DNA of 64,000 nt from Allomyces arbusculus (Eukaryota > Blastocladiomycota > Blastocladiomycetes > Blastocladiales > Blastocladiaceae). The notes below the pieces were generated by a model. It was not told the origin of the DNA. It saw only the letters and a program-made list of their open reading frames with translations, and searched no databases. Position numbers and translations under genes: made by a program. Of this stretch, positions 47,312 to 62,554 are shown in pieces (the first letter of the stretch is position 1; each line of letters starts with the position of its first letter). The DNA lies in NCBI GenBank assembly GCA_027604705.1, contig JADHYV010000026.1, forward strand, positions 186,001 to 250,000. The letters run 5' to 3'.

Positions 47312-50300
47312 ATGTCACTGGACGCACCCGGATCCAGCAATCTCCATAAGATTGCCCCATCAGTAGCCGAGTCAACGTCCCTGACGTCAATCGCCACCCG
47401 TTCCAGCTTGCCTCTTTACGGGATCCCCAGTACTCCTTCCAGCATGCTCCGCGACGAGGATCCCGAAGCCGATGCGCTCCCGGCAACACCGCGCTTGCCA
47501 GCACGAGGATCCGTTCTCAAAGAGGTCACCACGTCATGCATCCCAGATGCGCTTGTCTACAGCGTGCTCCCGCAGCGTGCCGTCGACCAGCTCGAGCACG
47601 ACGCCGACTGGCGCGTACGATCCGCAGCTATCGACCAAGTCTGCGCCGCGCTCGCGCCCGACATCCTCCGTGACCGCGTCCCAACGCTCCTGCCGCACGT
47701 CGCGCCATTACTCGCCTTTCTCGGCGCACGATTGCTCGACGACCACTTCAAGGTCGTCCTGACGGCGCTGCAATGCCTGTCCGCCGTTGTCGTGGCGCTC
47801 GGGCCTGCCGTCAAGCCGCACCTGCGCACGTTGCTCCCGCTGCTGCTCACGCAGCTTGGCGACTCGAAGTCTGTTCTTAAGCAAGCCGTCTTCCGCATTC
47901 TCGTGCACCTCATGACGGCCGTCTCCCCTGGCGCGGTTCTCGCCGTCGCAATGCACTTTCTCAATCACGACCACCCGAAAATAAAGGAGGAGACGGTCAA
48001 TGTCGCGATCCTGGCCATGCTCAAATATCCCGCTGCGGAACTCGATGTGTCCGCGCTCGTTGCTGACCTCTTGCCGGCACTGCGCGACCCGAAACCCAAA
48101 GTCAAGTATGTCGCCGTCGAGGCCCTCGCGGTACTCGCGGCGCGCACGTCGCTCGACCGCGTTGTCAAGTGTCTCGTGAATTACGACGCCGACGACGAGA
48201 TGTTGTGCATCTTGCGCGCGCGAGCGGCGAATACGATGCTCCCGACGCTGGCGCCGGACGGTGTGACTATCGAGCACTTGATCAATTTACGGTCTGCGAC
48301 GTCTTCGCCCGTGCCCGGAACCGCCGGGTCCGTGCGCAGCTCCACGACTTCTGCTGGGTCTCCGATTCTCGCGCCCAGTATTTCCGGGCGCATGCGCGAC
48401 CGCAGCCTGTTTGCGCAACTCGACGCAGCCCAACCGGGGTCCCCACTCGGCAGTCCCGCGCGTGCAGGGCCCGCCGCCATCAAGTCGGCCCCGACTACCA
48501 TGATGGGTCCACGGCCAATCCCGGCAATCGCGCTTCTTGCGGGAGTGCACGCGCCGACACCGCGGTCGTCGAGCGCCGACCTACCAGCCGTCCGCCCGCC
48601 ACCGCGCAGTCCGGCCCCGCCCATTGAGCGGGCACGCAGTTTGTCGCCGGCGTTCACGGCACCGCCAATAGTGCATGATGACGATGACGAGGACGTGGAG
48701 CCGGCGGTCGTCCCGCACCCGCCGGCGACGGTACGCGTGCATCGTGCGCGGGCGGCGCCGATGGTCGCGGCGGCAAGGCGATACGGGACTGCGTCGGCGC
48801 TGTCGCATGTCGAGTCGACGGGGACCGACTCGGAGGTCGAGGAAGGCGATGCTGCAGCGGCGAGTATAGCGCCGACACCTGTGCCGACAGCACCGTCACC
48901 GTCCAAACTTGCCGCACGCTCAAGCCCAACCAAGCTCACGGGCCCACCCTCCGCCGCGAAGCCCAAGCCCTCTCCCGCCGCGAAACCCGCAACGACCGAC
49001 GAACTCCGCGCGCTTATCACGACCCTGAAAACTGCCGACTGGGAACAGAAACTCGTCGTGCTCGAAACCATGCAATTGGCCTTCACGTCCGCATCCCCCG
49101 CGGTCCTCACCGCCTACCAACCGGTCCTCATGGAAACGGTCCACGCGATCGTCGCGCAAGTGCAGAACCTGCGCACGGCCGTCGCGCGACCCGCTATCTC
49201 GACCCTCTCCGCATTCGTGCACGCGTTCCCGCGCGACCTCGAGCCGTACGCCGACACGGTGCTCGCGTCGCTGTTCAAGAAATCGGCCGACGCCAAAGAT
49301 TTCATATCGGAGGCCGTGACGGCTGCGCTCATGGGATTGCCTGCGGCGTGGCCGCTCGCGCCGCGCGTTCTGCCCGTGCTCGTCGCGCACGCGGACGCTC
49401 GCGCGCCCGCGGTGCGTGGACATGTGGCCGCGCTGCTCGCGGTGTACTTGGCCGAGACGTGCACGGCTGTGCAGGTGCAGAAGGTGGTCGCGAATCCCGC
49501 GGAGAGCGCGAAGCTTGTGCCGGCGCTGGTCGCGCTTCTGCGGGATGGCGCGGGGCCCACGCGCGCGGCGGCGCGAAGGGCTGCGCAAGCGCTGGATAAG
49601 GTGCCTGGATGGCGGGATGCCGCGCAGAGGCACGTGTCGCCGACGCAGTGGGCGGATGTGGTCAAAGCCCTTGCCGCACCTGCAGCGACGGCGGCCGTGG
49701 CAGCGGGAGCGGGAGTGGGATCGGCACGGGTCGCATCAGCGCCGACCGAGGGGAGGCGCGGGGATGGGAGGCATGCGCCAGGCAAGGCTTCGCGTGGGAG
49801 GAGCCGAAGCCGGGACCGGACGGCGGGGAAGGCAAGGGACGCGTCCCATGCGCCGGACTCGGACGAGAAGTGTCCATTGACAGCAGACGAGCTGATTGAT
49901 CAACTTGGTAACAAAGGTACGATATCCCTCCTCACTTCCAAATGGCGCTCACGATATTCTGGCTCAATCATGCGTTCCCCTGTAGACTGGAAACTGCGCC
50001 AGCAGGCACTGCACCACATCCCGGCCCTCCTCCGCGGCACCCCGTCGGCTTTACCACCGACCGGCCCGCTCCTGTCGCGATTCATGGACGCCTTTACTGA
50101 CCGCTTGCGCGACGGGAACCAGAAAGTGTGCGCACATGCCATGGATATTGCCGCAGCCGCTGTGCTGCCGGTACTCGGCGGACGGCTCGATGCGTACGCG
50201 CTGACGCTCGTGCCGCCACTTGCGGCCGCGTCTGCGGCGAGCAACGCGTCGGTGCGCACCAATGGCATGGCTGCGGTTGATGCATTGTGCGCGCACGTGG

Positions 50301-50864
50301 ATCCGGCTGCGGTCGTGCCGGCGCTCGGACACGTTTTGCTTGGTGGCACCGGTGCGCCAGGCGGCGCGGGGGGTGGTAGTGGTGCAGGGTCCAGCACGAC
50401 GACGGGTGCAAGTGGAGGCGGGAGTACGCGCGCGCGCGCGTTCTTACTACGCAAGATCAGCGGTACGCGCTTATCCCCCTCCCACCCACCGTCATCCTCC
50501 CTGCACTTTCCACTCACTTCCCTTTCACGCTTTAGGCCTCGTCGAGACAACCCATCCGCCGCTCCGGATCTCTCTCGTCCTCAAGGCCTCGCTCGTCCCA
50601 GCCCTGCGCGTGCTCGCGTCCGACAAGGACCGCGGGTCCGACGCCGAGGCGGCGGCTGCCGACGTTGTGCGCACGCTCTACAACGTGTACGGCGCGCGCG
50701 CGCTGTACGAGGCCGCACCACATACGCCAGGGGTCACGTCGGCCGCGGAAGTCGTGTCGCAGCTGAAGCGGTGGAATCCGGTGAGTGGGTCGGCGCCGGC
50801 ACTTGCTGCGCCAGTGGCAGGGGGTAAGGGGGAGGGGGCGGTGCCGGCGGGAATGGCGAAGTAG
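47312..50864 (+). CDS. TOG-array microtubule regulator (TOGARAM/crescerin-like)
   Basis: Exons 47312-49916, 49986-50462 and 50536-50864 give 1136 aa. Three HEAT-repeat (TOG) modules are seen. The first is about residues 85-320, with LEHDADWRVRSAAIDQVCAA, DDHFKVVLTALQCLSAVVV and DSKSVLKQAVFRILVHLM. The second is about 550-780, with LKTADWEQKLVVLETMQLAF and VQNLRTAVARPAISTLSAFV. The third is from about 850 on (DWKLRQQALHHIPALLR, DGNQKVCAHAMDIAAAAVLP). Ser/Pro/Ala-rich linkers separate them. The W-x-x-R/K-x-x-A/L first-HEAT signature is that of tubulin-binding TOG domains. Spacing, with paired outer TOGs and long linkers, resembles TOGARAM/crescerin of cilia more than XMAP215 or CLASP, but CLASP-like is the main alternative. 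The first intron (69 nt) is in frame without stops. Confidence 0.68.
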
Positions 50865-51004
50865 GTGGAGGGAGTTGGTGAAGAAGAGGGGGGGGGGATG
50901 GGGGAGGATGGCACTGTTTCTCGGTTTTGGACTCGAGGTTGGGATTGGTATAGACGCTCTTTCTCTTTCGTGAGTTTCGGGTTAGGCTGTTCAGGAAGGA
51001 GGAC

Positions 51005-51018
51005 GGGGGGGGGGGGGG
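51005..51018. repeat. Run of 14 G
   Basis: Homopolymer in the 280-bp gap between the converging TOG-protein and AP-2 sigma genes. The length is likely uncertain in assembly. Confidence 0.85.
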
Positions 51019-51144
51019 ACCAAAGACGAATGATGATTTCTAGTGCCGAAAAATTCCAGTCAACCGTTCCAGTCCATCGCGTCCTCAGCGATCATCCTTC
51101 GAGCTTCTCCTGTTATGATCGGACAGTGAGACTAGGTCAGGACT

Positions 51145-51800
51145 CTAACCGCAGGGCTTGAATCGCAGGAACATGACACGAACAAGCTCTTGCAGCCGCG
51201 CGAGGATGGTTTGCTTGGATGTTTCCTCAATCTCGCCGGCGAGAAAGACTTCATCCAGAATAGCGTACACCTAGCCGGGTAGTCGGGCGAGTTATCAGTT
51301 CTTGTGTTCTCACACTCGCAGCGTAAGATACAGCCCACGTGGTTCACCCTCACCTTGTAGAAGTTAAAGACTAGGTCGAGCTCGCAGACGTTGCCGAAAA
51401 ACGTGTCGAGCACCTCGACAAACAGATGCATGGCCTCGAGACTCGCGAGAAAGTTGTCGGTGCACGAGACGCATACGCAAAAGAAGAGGCCAGCGTAGCG
51501 GCGGTAGACGAGCATGTCATTGCGGAACTACGTGTCGGGCGGGTGGAAAGCTGGCATGTTGGGCTCTGGATCTCCTTTCAGAGGAAATGAGACGATTCGC
51601 ACCTCGACAAAGTTGGACTGCTGGCGCTGGTCGCGCTGCGAGGTGATCTTGTGCACATCCTCCTTGATAGCGAGCTTGTCGTGGTCGTCGAGCGGGACAT
51701 ACCACTTGGCAAGCCGTGTCTTGCCCTGGCGGTTCTGCACGAGAATGAATTGGATCTGGTGGTTGGGGCGAGTGGGAGCATCGATGTCGGCTGAGTTCAT
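51145..51800 (-). CDS. APS2: AP-2 clathrin adaptor, sigma subunit
   Basis: Exons 51800-51603, 51527-51354 and 51270-51145 give 165 aa. The longin-type sigma fold is unmistakable: [40 protein letters not shown] across intron 1, and [20 protein letters not shown], then [20 protein letters not shown] across intron 2. The FVEFRN-YRRYAGL and NFYKVY combination is specific for AP-2 sigma rather than AP-1 or AP-3. The subunit binds dileucine cargo signals in endocytosis. About 13 extra residues precede the usual start; they begin [14 protein letters not shown]. The C-terminus is ~6 residues longer than usual. Divergent from the DBP2 gene. Confidence 0.95.
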
Positions 51801-52301
51801 GGCGGGAACGGGTAGCGATCTGGCACGCGCCTAGGTCCAGGCTGACATACGGGCATGATGGCCGTTCTGGAAGCTGGTCCGAGTGCGATGCGGGTGGTTG
51901 CAGGCTGGTCAACGTGGTGTACGGCGTGGTCCTGAAGGCAGCGTGGCCGCGACTTGCTCGACGCTTGGAGCAGCAACGGACCTGCGAGACGTGCGGTTTG
52001 GTCAGGTGCGAATGCGTTGGTGGTGTGAGACAGTGCCAGCCCTGTCGTTCACAGACGGCCATCACCTGATACAGCTCCATCCTGGTTTCCCGCAGAGCAT
52101 CTCCAGACCTTTCACCTTGCCTCCTCGTCTGCCGCTCGCGACGACGAAGACGACGTCGACCGGACGACGAGAAACAGAACGAGAAAGCGCACGAGCCTGC
52201 CGTCACCGCGTTCCTGCCCCGCACGCACGCACGCACGCACGCAGCTGCACGCAGCAGCAGTCCCGCCGCATACTTCCGTTCCGCATCCTCACCGACCAAC
52301 C
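51801..52301. promoter_or_regulatory. Divergent promoter region, AP-2 sigma / DBP2 helicase
   Basis: About 500 bp between start codons. The helicase leader contains a short ACGC repeat near 52222-52241. No TATA box is seen. Confidence 0.45.
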
Positions 52302-55580
<3,279 letters not shown>

Positions 55581-56307
55581 TGTACTCGTGCGCACGCTCG
55601 CTCGGTGATTGAGTCCGGTGCACGCGCCGCCGCGGTGTGGCAAGTAACCATGGCCGTGCGCTCGTGCGCTTGTGCGCTCGTGAAGTCGATTGTGTTTTTT
55701 ATGCTTTTGTTTCGCGTTTCGTGTTTGGGTCTCCATGTCTCACTTCGTGTTCTAATCAGCAGCATCCCCCCCCCCCCCCTCCCTCACCTTCTCTTTCCTC
55801 CCCCAAAGCGCCGCAAATCACAAAGTTGTTGTCGGCGTTCCACATTCTTTATACAAACATGAATTGATTTTCCCTGTTTTCGGTGTGCCTGTGGATTTGC
55901 CTGGGGGACGTTTGCAAGAAAAATCTGGTTTTGGGCGCGCCGCCTTGCCGGCCGGGCTGCTGGCGCTGGCAACTCGACACTTTGGATGACCGCTGCTAGC
56001 CTGCTGACCTGCACAAAGCTTAAATGCGTCTCTCTGCCTTTTCGGGCCGTGGACGCCGATCGCCGTGTCGTTCATGGCGCCACGAACCGAACAGGACGTT
56101 TACACTCGAGCATGATCCGTCCTCACGCGCTCAACATCCACGCACATGATTCATCCACGACAGCAAGATCCAGGCGATGCGAAATATGGCAGCAGGGAAC
56201 GACCCGGCGCCGCGCCCCCCGAGGGGCGCACAAGACAGTGTTCTCAAGAAATATCGCACGCCAATCACTCGTTCCATCATCATCATCATCCACCGCTTCC
56301 TCTCTCA
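55581..56307. other. Convergent 3' region, DBP2 / glucosylceramide synthase
   Basis: About 730 bp between converging gene ends. It includes a run of 14 C at 55766-55779 followed by a pyrimidine-rich tract, and T-rich stretches typical of 3' UTRs. No gene is recognised. Confidence 0.5.
55766..55779. repeat. Run of 14 C
   Basis: Homopolymer within the DBP2 3' flank, embedded in a C/T-rich tract. Confidence 0.85.
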
Positions 56308-58880
56308 TTAAACGCCCGCGACGGCGGCCACTGTCGCGCGGCGCGCCGTCACGTCCACGACCAAGTCCGGGCCAGCCGCCGCGGCCGCCGCCACGACCAC
56401 GGCCGCCGCACTTCTTGTCGCAGCAGATGGCCGCGCACGTGCCCCCGCCGACCGAGTCTTACCCACGGCATGTGCCGGCCGCGGTGCAGCAGTCTGCGCC
56501 ATGACCGACCGCAAGTCGAGTCCCGCCTGTCGGCCGTTGACAACGTGGTCCGCGGCCACGTCCAGCAGGAGGCCCGGCGAGAACGGCGACGGCGGCAACG
56601 GCGCGTCCTTTTTCGCCGCGCGCGCAGTCCTCGCACGCGACGTGGTGGTCGTATTTGTTGCCGTCGCCGCGTCAGTGGACGGGAGCGCCGTCACATACGT
56701 CCGTGCGCGTCGCTTGTTCGTTGCGCCGGTGATCTTGGATCTACTGCTGCTGCCGCCGTCGTCGTGTGCAACACCCGAATCGACTTTCCGGTGACTCGGT
56801 GCGCGGCGCATGCGCGCACTGGATCTGCCGGAACTCGAGGAGGCCGAGTCGCTCCCGCTTGCGACGGCCGACGTGAGGGATGAGACTGACCCGGTGCGCC
56901 GCGAACTGGGCGCTGGGGAGACGGACAGCGCGTCTTGCAGGGTTGGGGAGCTTGGTGCCGCGGGGGTACTCGGCGCAACGGCCGCAGTTGCGAGAACGAG
57001 CGGCGCCGGTACCGCACCGTGCATGCCCACGCGTTTCGGGTCCTTGGTCGCGTTCGGCGAGGTCGTGATCGGAGCTGCCGGCGGCGGCGACGCTGGCGGA
57101 TGCGAGCCCGAGCCCGCTTCACAGATCCGGCGCACGGTCCCGCCCGGCAACAGCTGGTACGTCGCGTCGCGCCAGGCGACACACGCGCCGGCCATGGCCC
57201 AGAAATATAGCGGCAGCGCCGTGAATTCACGCGCGAGCCACGTAGCGGCAAACCGGTACCACGGGAGCGGCGGTGCGGGCGCAACGAGTTTCTTGGCGAG
57301 CAAGTAGTCGGCGATGAGCCACGTGAGCGTGTGAATCGCAAACAACGCTCCCGCACTCGGCATCCAGAGCCAATGCATCCGAGTCGCCGCGTAGCGTACG
57401 AGCATGGCGAAAATCGCGCCCATGGCGAGCGATTCCGAGAGCGGTTCCACGACCGTCGCGAGCAGAACCGTGTACTTTCGAATCCGACCCCACCGAATGC
57501 GACGCCCGTAAAAATCACGCGTCGTGATGGTCCCCAACGCCTGCCGTGCACGGTCGGTCGTCATGACGTGCGCGAGCCCCTGATTCCAGAGCGCCGTGCC
57601 CATCATATTGTCTTCGGCCATGTACTTGCCAAATGCGCGGAGACCGCCCGCTTTGGCCAAGTCCGACCGCCGGAACAGCGTCGACTTGCCGATAATGCAG
57701 CTCGATACCGACAGCCAGTTGAGCCCGACGTACATTTTCGCGTGTACGGCGTTCAGGAAGAACCACTCGAGGTCGGCGCCGAGCGAGGTCGGTGCTTCGG
57801 CCACAGGCAAATGATGGACCATCCCGACACGCGCGTGCCGGTTGCAAAGCGGCCACGGGCCGCGGCGCGCGCCGGCCGGGTTCGTCAGAGCCTCGATCGA
57901 GTGCCGCAGTGTTGGTGGCGAGACCCACACGTTCGAGTCGCAGATCCAGACAATGTCGTGCGTCGCCTGGTCGTACCCGCGGATCAGGTTGTTGATTTTC
58001 GGGTTTTCGCCAACGATCAGCTCGCCTATCACCAAAGTCACGTCAGTTTTGCCCCTCGTTCGCCCGAAGACCGCAGCCCAGCAAGACGTACCGACGACCA
58101 ACTTGACATTGAACTCGGAGTGCTCGAGCATCAACTCCTGCACGAGCTCAATCGCCGGATCCGCGGCACTCGCCACGCAAAAGATAATCTCCAACTTGTC
58201 GGTCGGGTACTCCTGCATAAAACTCGCGGCCAAGTTCGTGCGCAAATTGCAGTCAACGCCCTTGAGCGGGCGCAGGATCGTGACGCCCGGCCAGACCGCA
58301 CAGTCCCCACGTTCTTCAACGCCCGCGGCGGCCAGAGACGATGACCGCGTCCGCGCACGGTCTGGCAGGAGCGGGTCAGAGCTCGCGGCGCCGTCGGCTT
58401 GCCGCAACCGCGCAGTGACGGCGGCGGGGGTTGGGAGTGCCGCGGTGGGTGGGTTGGCGAGCGCATAGGACGAGGCCGAGGCCGAGACAGCGGCCGACGC
58501 TTGTCGTGACCGCGCCACGGCCGTCGCGTGGTCGGCGGCCCAGAAGCGGACAAATCTGTGGTTCAGAACCGCGAGGTGTGTGTGTGTGTTTGTGGGGTGA
58601 GCAAAACGATGCACGCGTGTCTCGCACCACAGCCAACCTCGATGAGACGCGCCACGGCGCCCCGCCCATCTCCACCATGTCGAGCAACGCGACGTGCCCG
58701 TACTCGACACGCGAAGCAATCACAAAAGAGGAACACGTACGTGGTAATGGTACCGACAGATATCACCGTCATCGCAAACAGCCACCACGCGAGCCCGAGC
58801 AGAAACGCCGCGTCCTTGGCGCGGCCGTCATGCAGGACCGCGCTGAGCGCGTCCCACACCGATTCGGGCATGGTGGGCAT
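56308..58880 (-). CDS. Ceramide glucosyltransferase (GT21)
   Basis: Exons 58880-58741, 58555-58092 and 58025-56308 give 773 aa; animal UGCG is 394. The N-terminal membrane helix is AFLLGLAWWLFAMTVISVG. The GT21 catalytic region has WPGVTILRPLKGVDCNLRTN, the D2 motif ICDSNVWVS, the D3 motif AEDNMM and the (Q/R)xxRW-type box RRIRWGRIRK. Several C-terminal helices follow (LFAIHTLTWLIADYLLA, ALPLYFWAMAGACVAW). It transfers glucose from UDP-glucose to ceramide at the Golgi or ER membrane, giving glucosylceramide. The last ~280 residues are an Ala/Ser/Arg-rich disordered extension not found in animal enzymes. The second intron (66 nt) is in frame without stops. Intron 1 contains a TG repeat. Confidence 0.93.
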
Positions 58881-60697
58881 GTAGGTCGTGGAATTGAGGG
58901 GGGCAAGAGGGTTGCCGAGGGAGCAGCAGAGTCGTCGAGTTGATGCCGATGAGCTGCCGGTCGGGGACAACGGGTTCCTATAATCCGTTTCCACCACGAC
59001 CCACGGAACGCGGTCAGTATCGTGAGGCCATCTTCGAAAGCATGGAGGACCGCGCAGGCGGACGGCCCTGCCACGAGCAGACGGCAAAGATTGGTCGGGC
59101 TCGCGCGGGGACGCTGGGCAGACGAGGCAAACGTGAAGTCGTTCGAACGGGGCCAACACGTTGCCGCGCACCCGTTCTGGCTGTCGTGCGTACACGCTGG
59201 CGCCAGCTCGCCTTCCTGCATCACCCGCGCAGGCGTGCGCCCGTCCCCACTTCCATGCGCGCCACGGCATGCACGACATGCGCTCAAAGTAATTATCGCG
59301 CACGATGACTTACCAGCGCAAACGACTCGGTCTTCGTCGACCGACGCGCGGCGGCAGGCGGACACGCGAATGCAATCGCGATGAGTCCCCGTCCGCGGCG
59401 CCCGGACAGAATCGTGGCGCGACCTGAGCCACGCGCGATGGCGGCCACAGAATCGACGCGGCTGGTGCGTCGCTCTGTTGTGGAAATCACGCACGACGAA
59501 GGGGTCGACGAGCACGTCGGCCGGGGGGGGGGGGGGGGTAAATACGCCGCCCGGGGGTGCGCCACTGTGTAACTTGACCGCTACGAGCGCCGCCGAAAGA
59601 CGCGACACGAGAACGCACGACCTTGCTGTCGTAGATTGGCGGCCGGTCTAGAACACACAGGCCGAGCGTTAGCGCCTGCTGTCGCGATCATGTCGTGCAG
59701 GCACCCCCACATCGATGAGGCCGGCATACCGTGACCGCACGGAGGGGTCTGAGAGACGAAGCGAGATGCCTCTCGGGCGCGTGCGCCTGAGGGCTTGCGG
59801 GCTCGGCGGAGCAGCGTGTGTGGTCCGCGAGCAGGGCGGCACGGTCGTCGTGCACTGCAGCGGTGGGTTGGTCGGGGCACCGACCGTGATCGGCGCGCGG
59901 GAAAGGGAGCGCCGTCGATGGTACGGCAGCGGCGGGCGTGTGGAGCAGAGTGCGGAGACTGGCGCGGCGTGGTGGCAGCGCGGGAATTGGGAGGTGAAGG
60001 AGATGTGATCAAGGTGCGGGCTGGCGACGCAGCGAGGCACGCAGGGGGGACGGGGGCCAGTTGCCGCGGTATGCGCGATGAATTAGGTGTCTATCCGCAG
60101 TCGGGTTGGTGAGGTCAAAGTCGAGGGCGGCGGAGGCACGCGCGCGAATGCCGGGAGAGCGGGCGCGCGGCGGCGGTGGGCGGGCACGGGCCAACGGCAG
60201 GCGCGCTCGTACTGGCCGTGATATATCATTAATTTCCCTGCCCGGTGCGTGGGTCCCGCACCATTGCCCGTGTGCGCCAATCACTCATCCCGCGCATACA
60301 CGCTCGCGGTCGCGCTGGGCCTCGTCGAGCGGCGGGGCCGGCACACCCACTGCCGTGCGGTCTCCGCCATCCAGGCCAGGCCGCCGGCGCCGTCGGGTCG
60401 TGAGCCCGGTGCGTGCAGTCGGCAGCGGTGAGTTCGTCAACGGCTTCGTGCAGGTTTCGAGAACGGACGTGGTGGCTGTTTTCTTCGCTGGCAGTGGGAG
60501 ACGCGCGTTTGGTGCACGTGCATGGTGGCCGGTGTTCCACGTGAGGTTGCCGCAAGCCAGCCACCGACGTGGGAGACGCGCCGGCCGCTTGCTGCTGCCT
60601 TCAATTTCCAACCACCGAAAAGGTCAATTTATCCACCGGAAAAATAAATGTAAATGAAATCATGTACAAACCGCACGACACCACCACGCCGCGGGTC
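58881..60697. other. 1.8-kb intergenic region upstream of glucosylceramide synthase
   Basis: GC-rich, with a run of 16 G at 59523-59538. Open frames on both strands are Arg/Pro/Ala-rich with no motif or splice-consistent model. It may hold an extended promoter. No gene is recognised. Confidence 0.45.
59523..59538. repeat. Run of 16 G
   Basis: The longest homopolymer seen in the window. The length is probably unstable or uncertain. Confidence 0.85.
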
Positions 60698-62103
60698 TCA
60701 TGCGCTGCCGCTGCGCGCCCGCGACCGCGTCTGCGGCCGTGCTCGCGGCGGACTTGGTGTTGCTGGTCGCGAGGGTGGTGCCGCCGCTGCTGCCGCCGCC
60801 TTCTTTTGCCGCTTGGCTGGTCTCGGCGCGCTCGCGGCTGAAAAAGCAGTTGCCCCAGAGGCGACGGCACCGGCATTCTCCTCCTCGCCGTCGCTCTTGG
60901 GACCCGCCATCGCGACCGCGGCGGCCGTGCCCCCGGCCTTGCGCTTCTTGGCCGTGCGCCGCGGCGTGACGCGCGTGCCGACGGCCACAATCATGAGCCG
61001 CAACAGTCGGTCGACCACCACATCGTCCACGGGCTGCGACCGGCGCACGAAAAACTGGCGCACGAGTGTGTGCGCGTGCGATTCGAGCAGCGGTAACTGG
61101 TCATGTACGCCATACAACTTCGCGAGTGCCGTTGGCGGCTTGCCCACATCGGCGTTAAGCGCCGCGTACATGCCAAACACCTTGACCACGTCAAAGTAGC
61201 ACCCGGACCCCGGCGGGCCACCCGTCTGGCCTGCCCCCTCTTCGGGATCTGCGGTCGCCGCGTCGTCGAGACCGAGCATGGCCAGGTACACGTCCTCGTG
61301 CGGCTGGAACAGCGCAAGGAGCGCGTCAATGTAGGTCTGGATCGTGGGCATGAATGCGCGTGCGGTCGCATCGAATTCGAGCAAGTTGTCGTCGAGATAG
61401 TCCTGGATCTCAACGAGCGTCATCTGCGATGCCTCGGCCTGCGTCTTGCCGCGGACCAACCGGTCGCGGTCGGCGGGCGTCTTAAGAATGTCGAACCGCA
61501 CGCTCGCACACGCTTCGGCGGGCATGTGCGGAACGAGTTCGTATAGCTTGTAGACGTCGAGCTGCCAGTAGACGTCGACGGTTTCGGCGTGGCTGCACTG
61601 GTTGTCTGGTCAAGCAAGAGGTGCGCACGTCAGTTCGAAGGCCTCTCATTTCACAACAGCGACAACGCATGCGTACGTTCAAACTGGATCCACCACTCGT
61701 CGGCGCCCACACTGCGGTCGTACTCGTCTTTGGAATAGACCGGCAAGATCTGTGGTCTTCCCGGGGCAAACTTGACGCGCCGCGGCTTGAACGCGGCCGC
61801 CAAACTCGCCGTCTTCTTACCCTTGGCCGCCGCCGCGCGCTTGGGCGGTGTTGCTGCGGTACTGCGCTTCTTACCTTTGGGCGACGCCGATGCCATAAGG
61901 GACTTGCCCTTGGGAGCGGTCGGAGTCGTCGCGGTGGTCGTCGCCGCCGCCTTTTTGCGTGCAGCTGGCTTCTTGCGCGCCGGCGTCACGGATCGCGTTG
62001 GCGCCGTGACAGACGCCGTAGCCTTTTGCGCTGCCGCGCGTTTCGGTCTTGGAGACGTGGGCGCCGGCTTGGCGGGGACTTTGCGCTTGACGCGGACCGC
62101 CAT
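60698..62103 (-). CDS. Basic nuclear-type protein with RVKF and EYDRS motifs
   Basis: Exons 62103-61677 and 61605-60698 give 444 aa. The first ~105 residues are Lys/Ala/Pro/Thr-rich, histone-H1-like. Then comes KPRRVKFAPGRPQILPVYSK followed by DEYDRS: an RVxF-type protein-phosphatase-1 docking sequence next to an E-Y-D-R-S box seen in many otherwise unrelated eukaryotic proteins. Residues ~145-350 appear folded and helical (VDVYWQLDVYKLYELVPHMP, LVEIQDYLDDNLLEFDATAR, YFDVVKVFGMYAALNADVG). The tail is Lys/Arg/Ala-rich with likely nuclear-localisation signals (KKRKAGG, KRQKKAA). I do not recognise the central domain. A chromatin-associated PP1 regulator is one guess. It is divergent from the Nudix gene. 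Confidence 0.65.
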
Positions 62104-62554
62104 GTCGAATCGAATAATTACAAAAGGATTGGGAGGTGGGCGCGATGCGGGGTCTAATCAAGCGCAGCTGGTGGCCCCCCACGGATGGGTCAGCGCGGGA
62201 CATGGTATTGGTGCATGCATGCAGGCGGGGCAAACCCACATTGCGCGTGTCGTGGTTCCGTTTGTGTCGAGGATCGGCGCGATGCGAGTGGGAGCCGTTG
62301 TAAGAATGGTTTGCGGGCAGTCACATGGCCGTGCCGGTGTACATGGCCAGGGACGCCATCATCCGCTGAGGTGGAAGCATTTCGGGCGTGGCGATGTCAG
62401 CAAAGTGTGCGACGCCAGAGCGCGTCAATGTGTACGCGGTCACGCTCAGGCGTGTGACGTGTTGCAGGGGTCAACTACGTTATGGACAGCCTGCCTGTTG
62501 TTGTTTTTCTGTGCTGCTTTGCTGGAAGGAGGTGCAGCTCGTCACAATTTCAGT
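62104..62554. promoter_or_regulatory. Divergent promoter region, RVKF protein / Nudix hydrolase
   Basis: About 450 bp between start codons, no TATA box noted. The open frame of the Nudix gene extends upstream through it without a good ATG. Confidence 0.4.
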
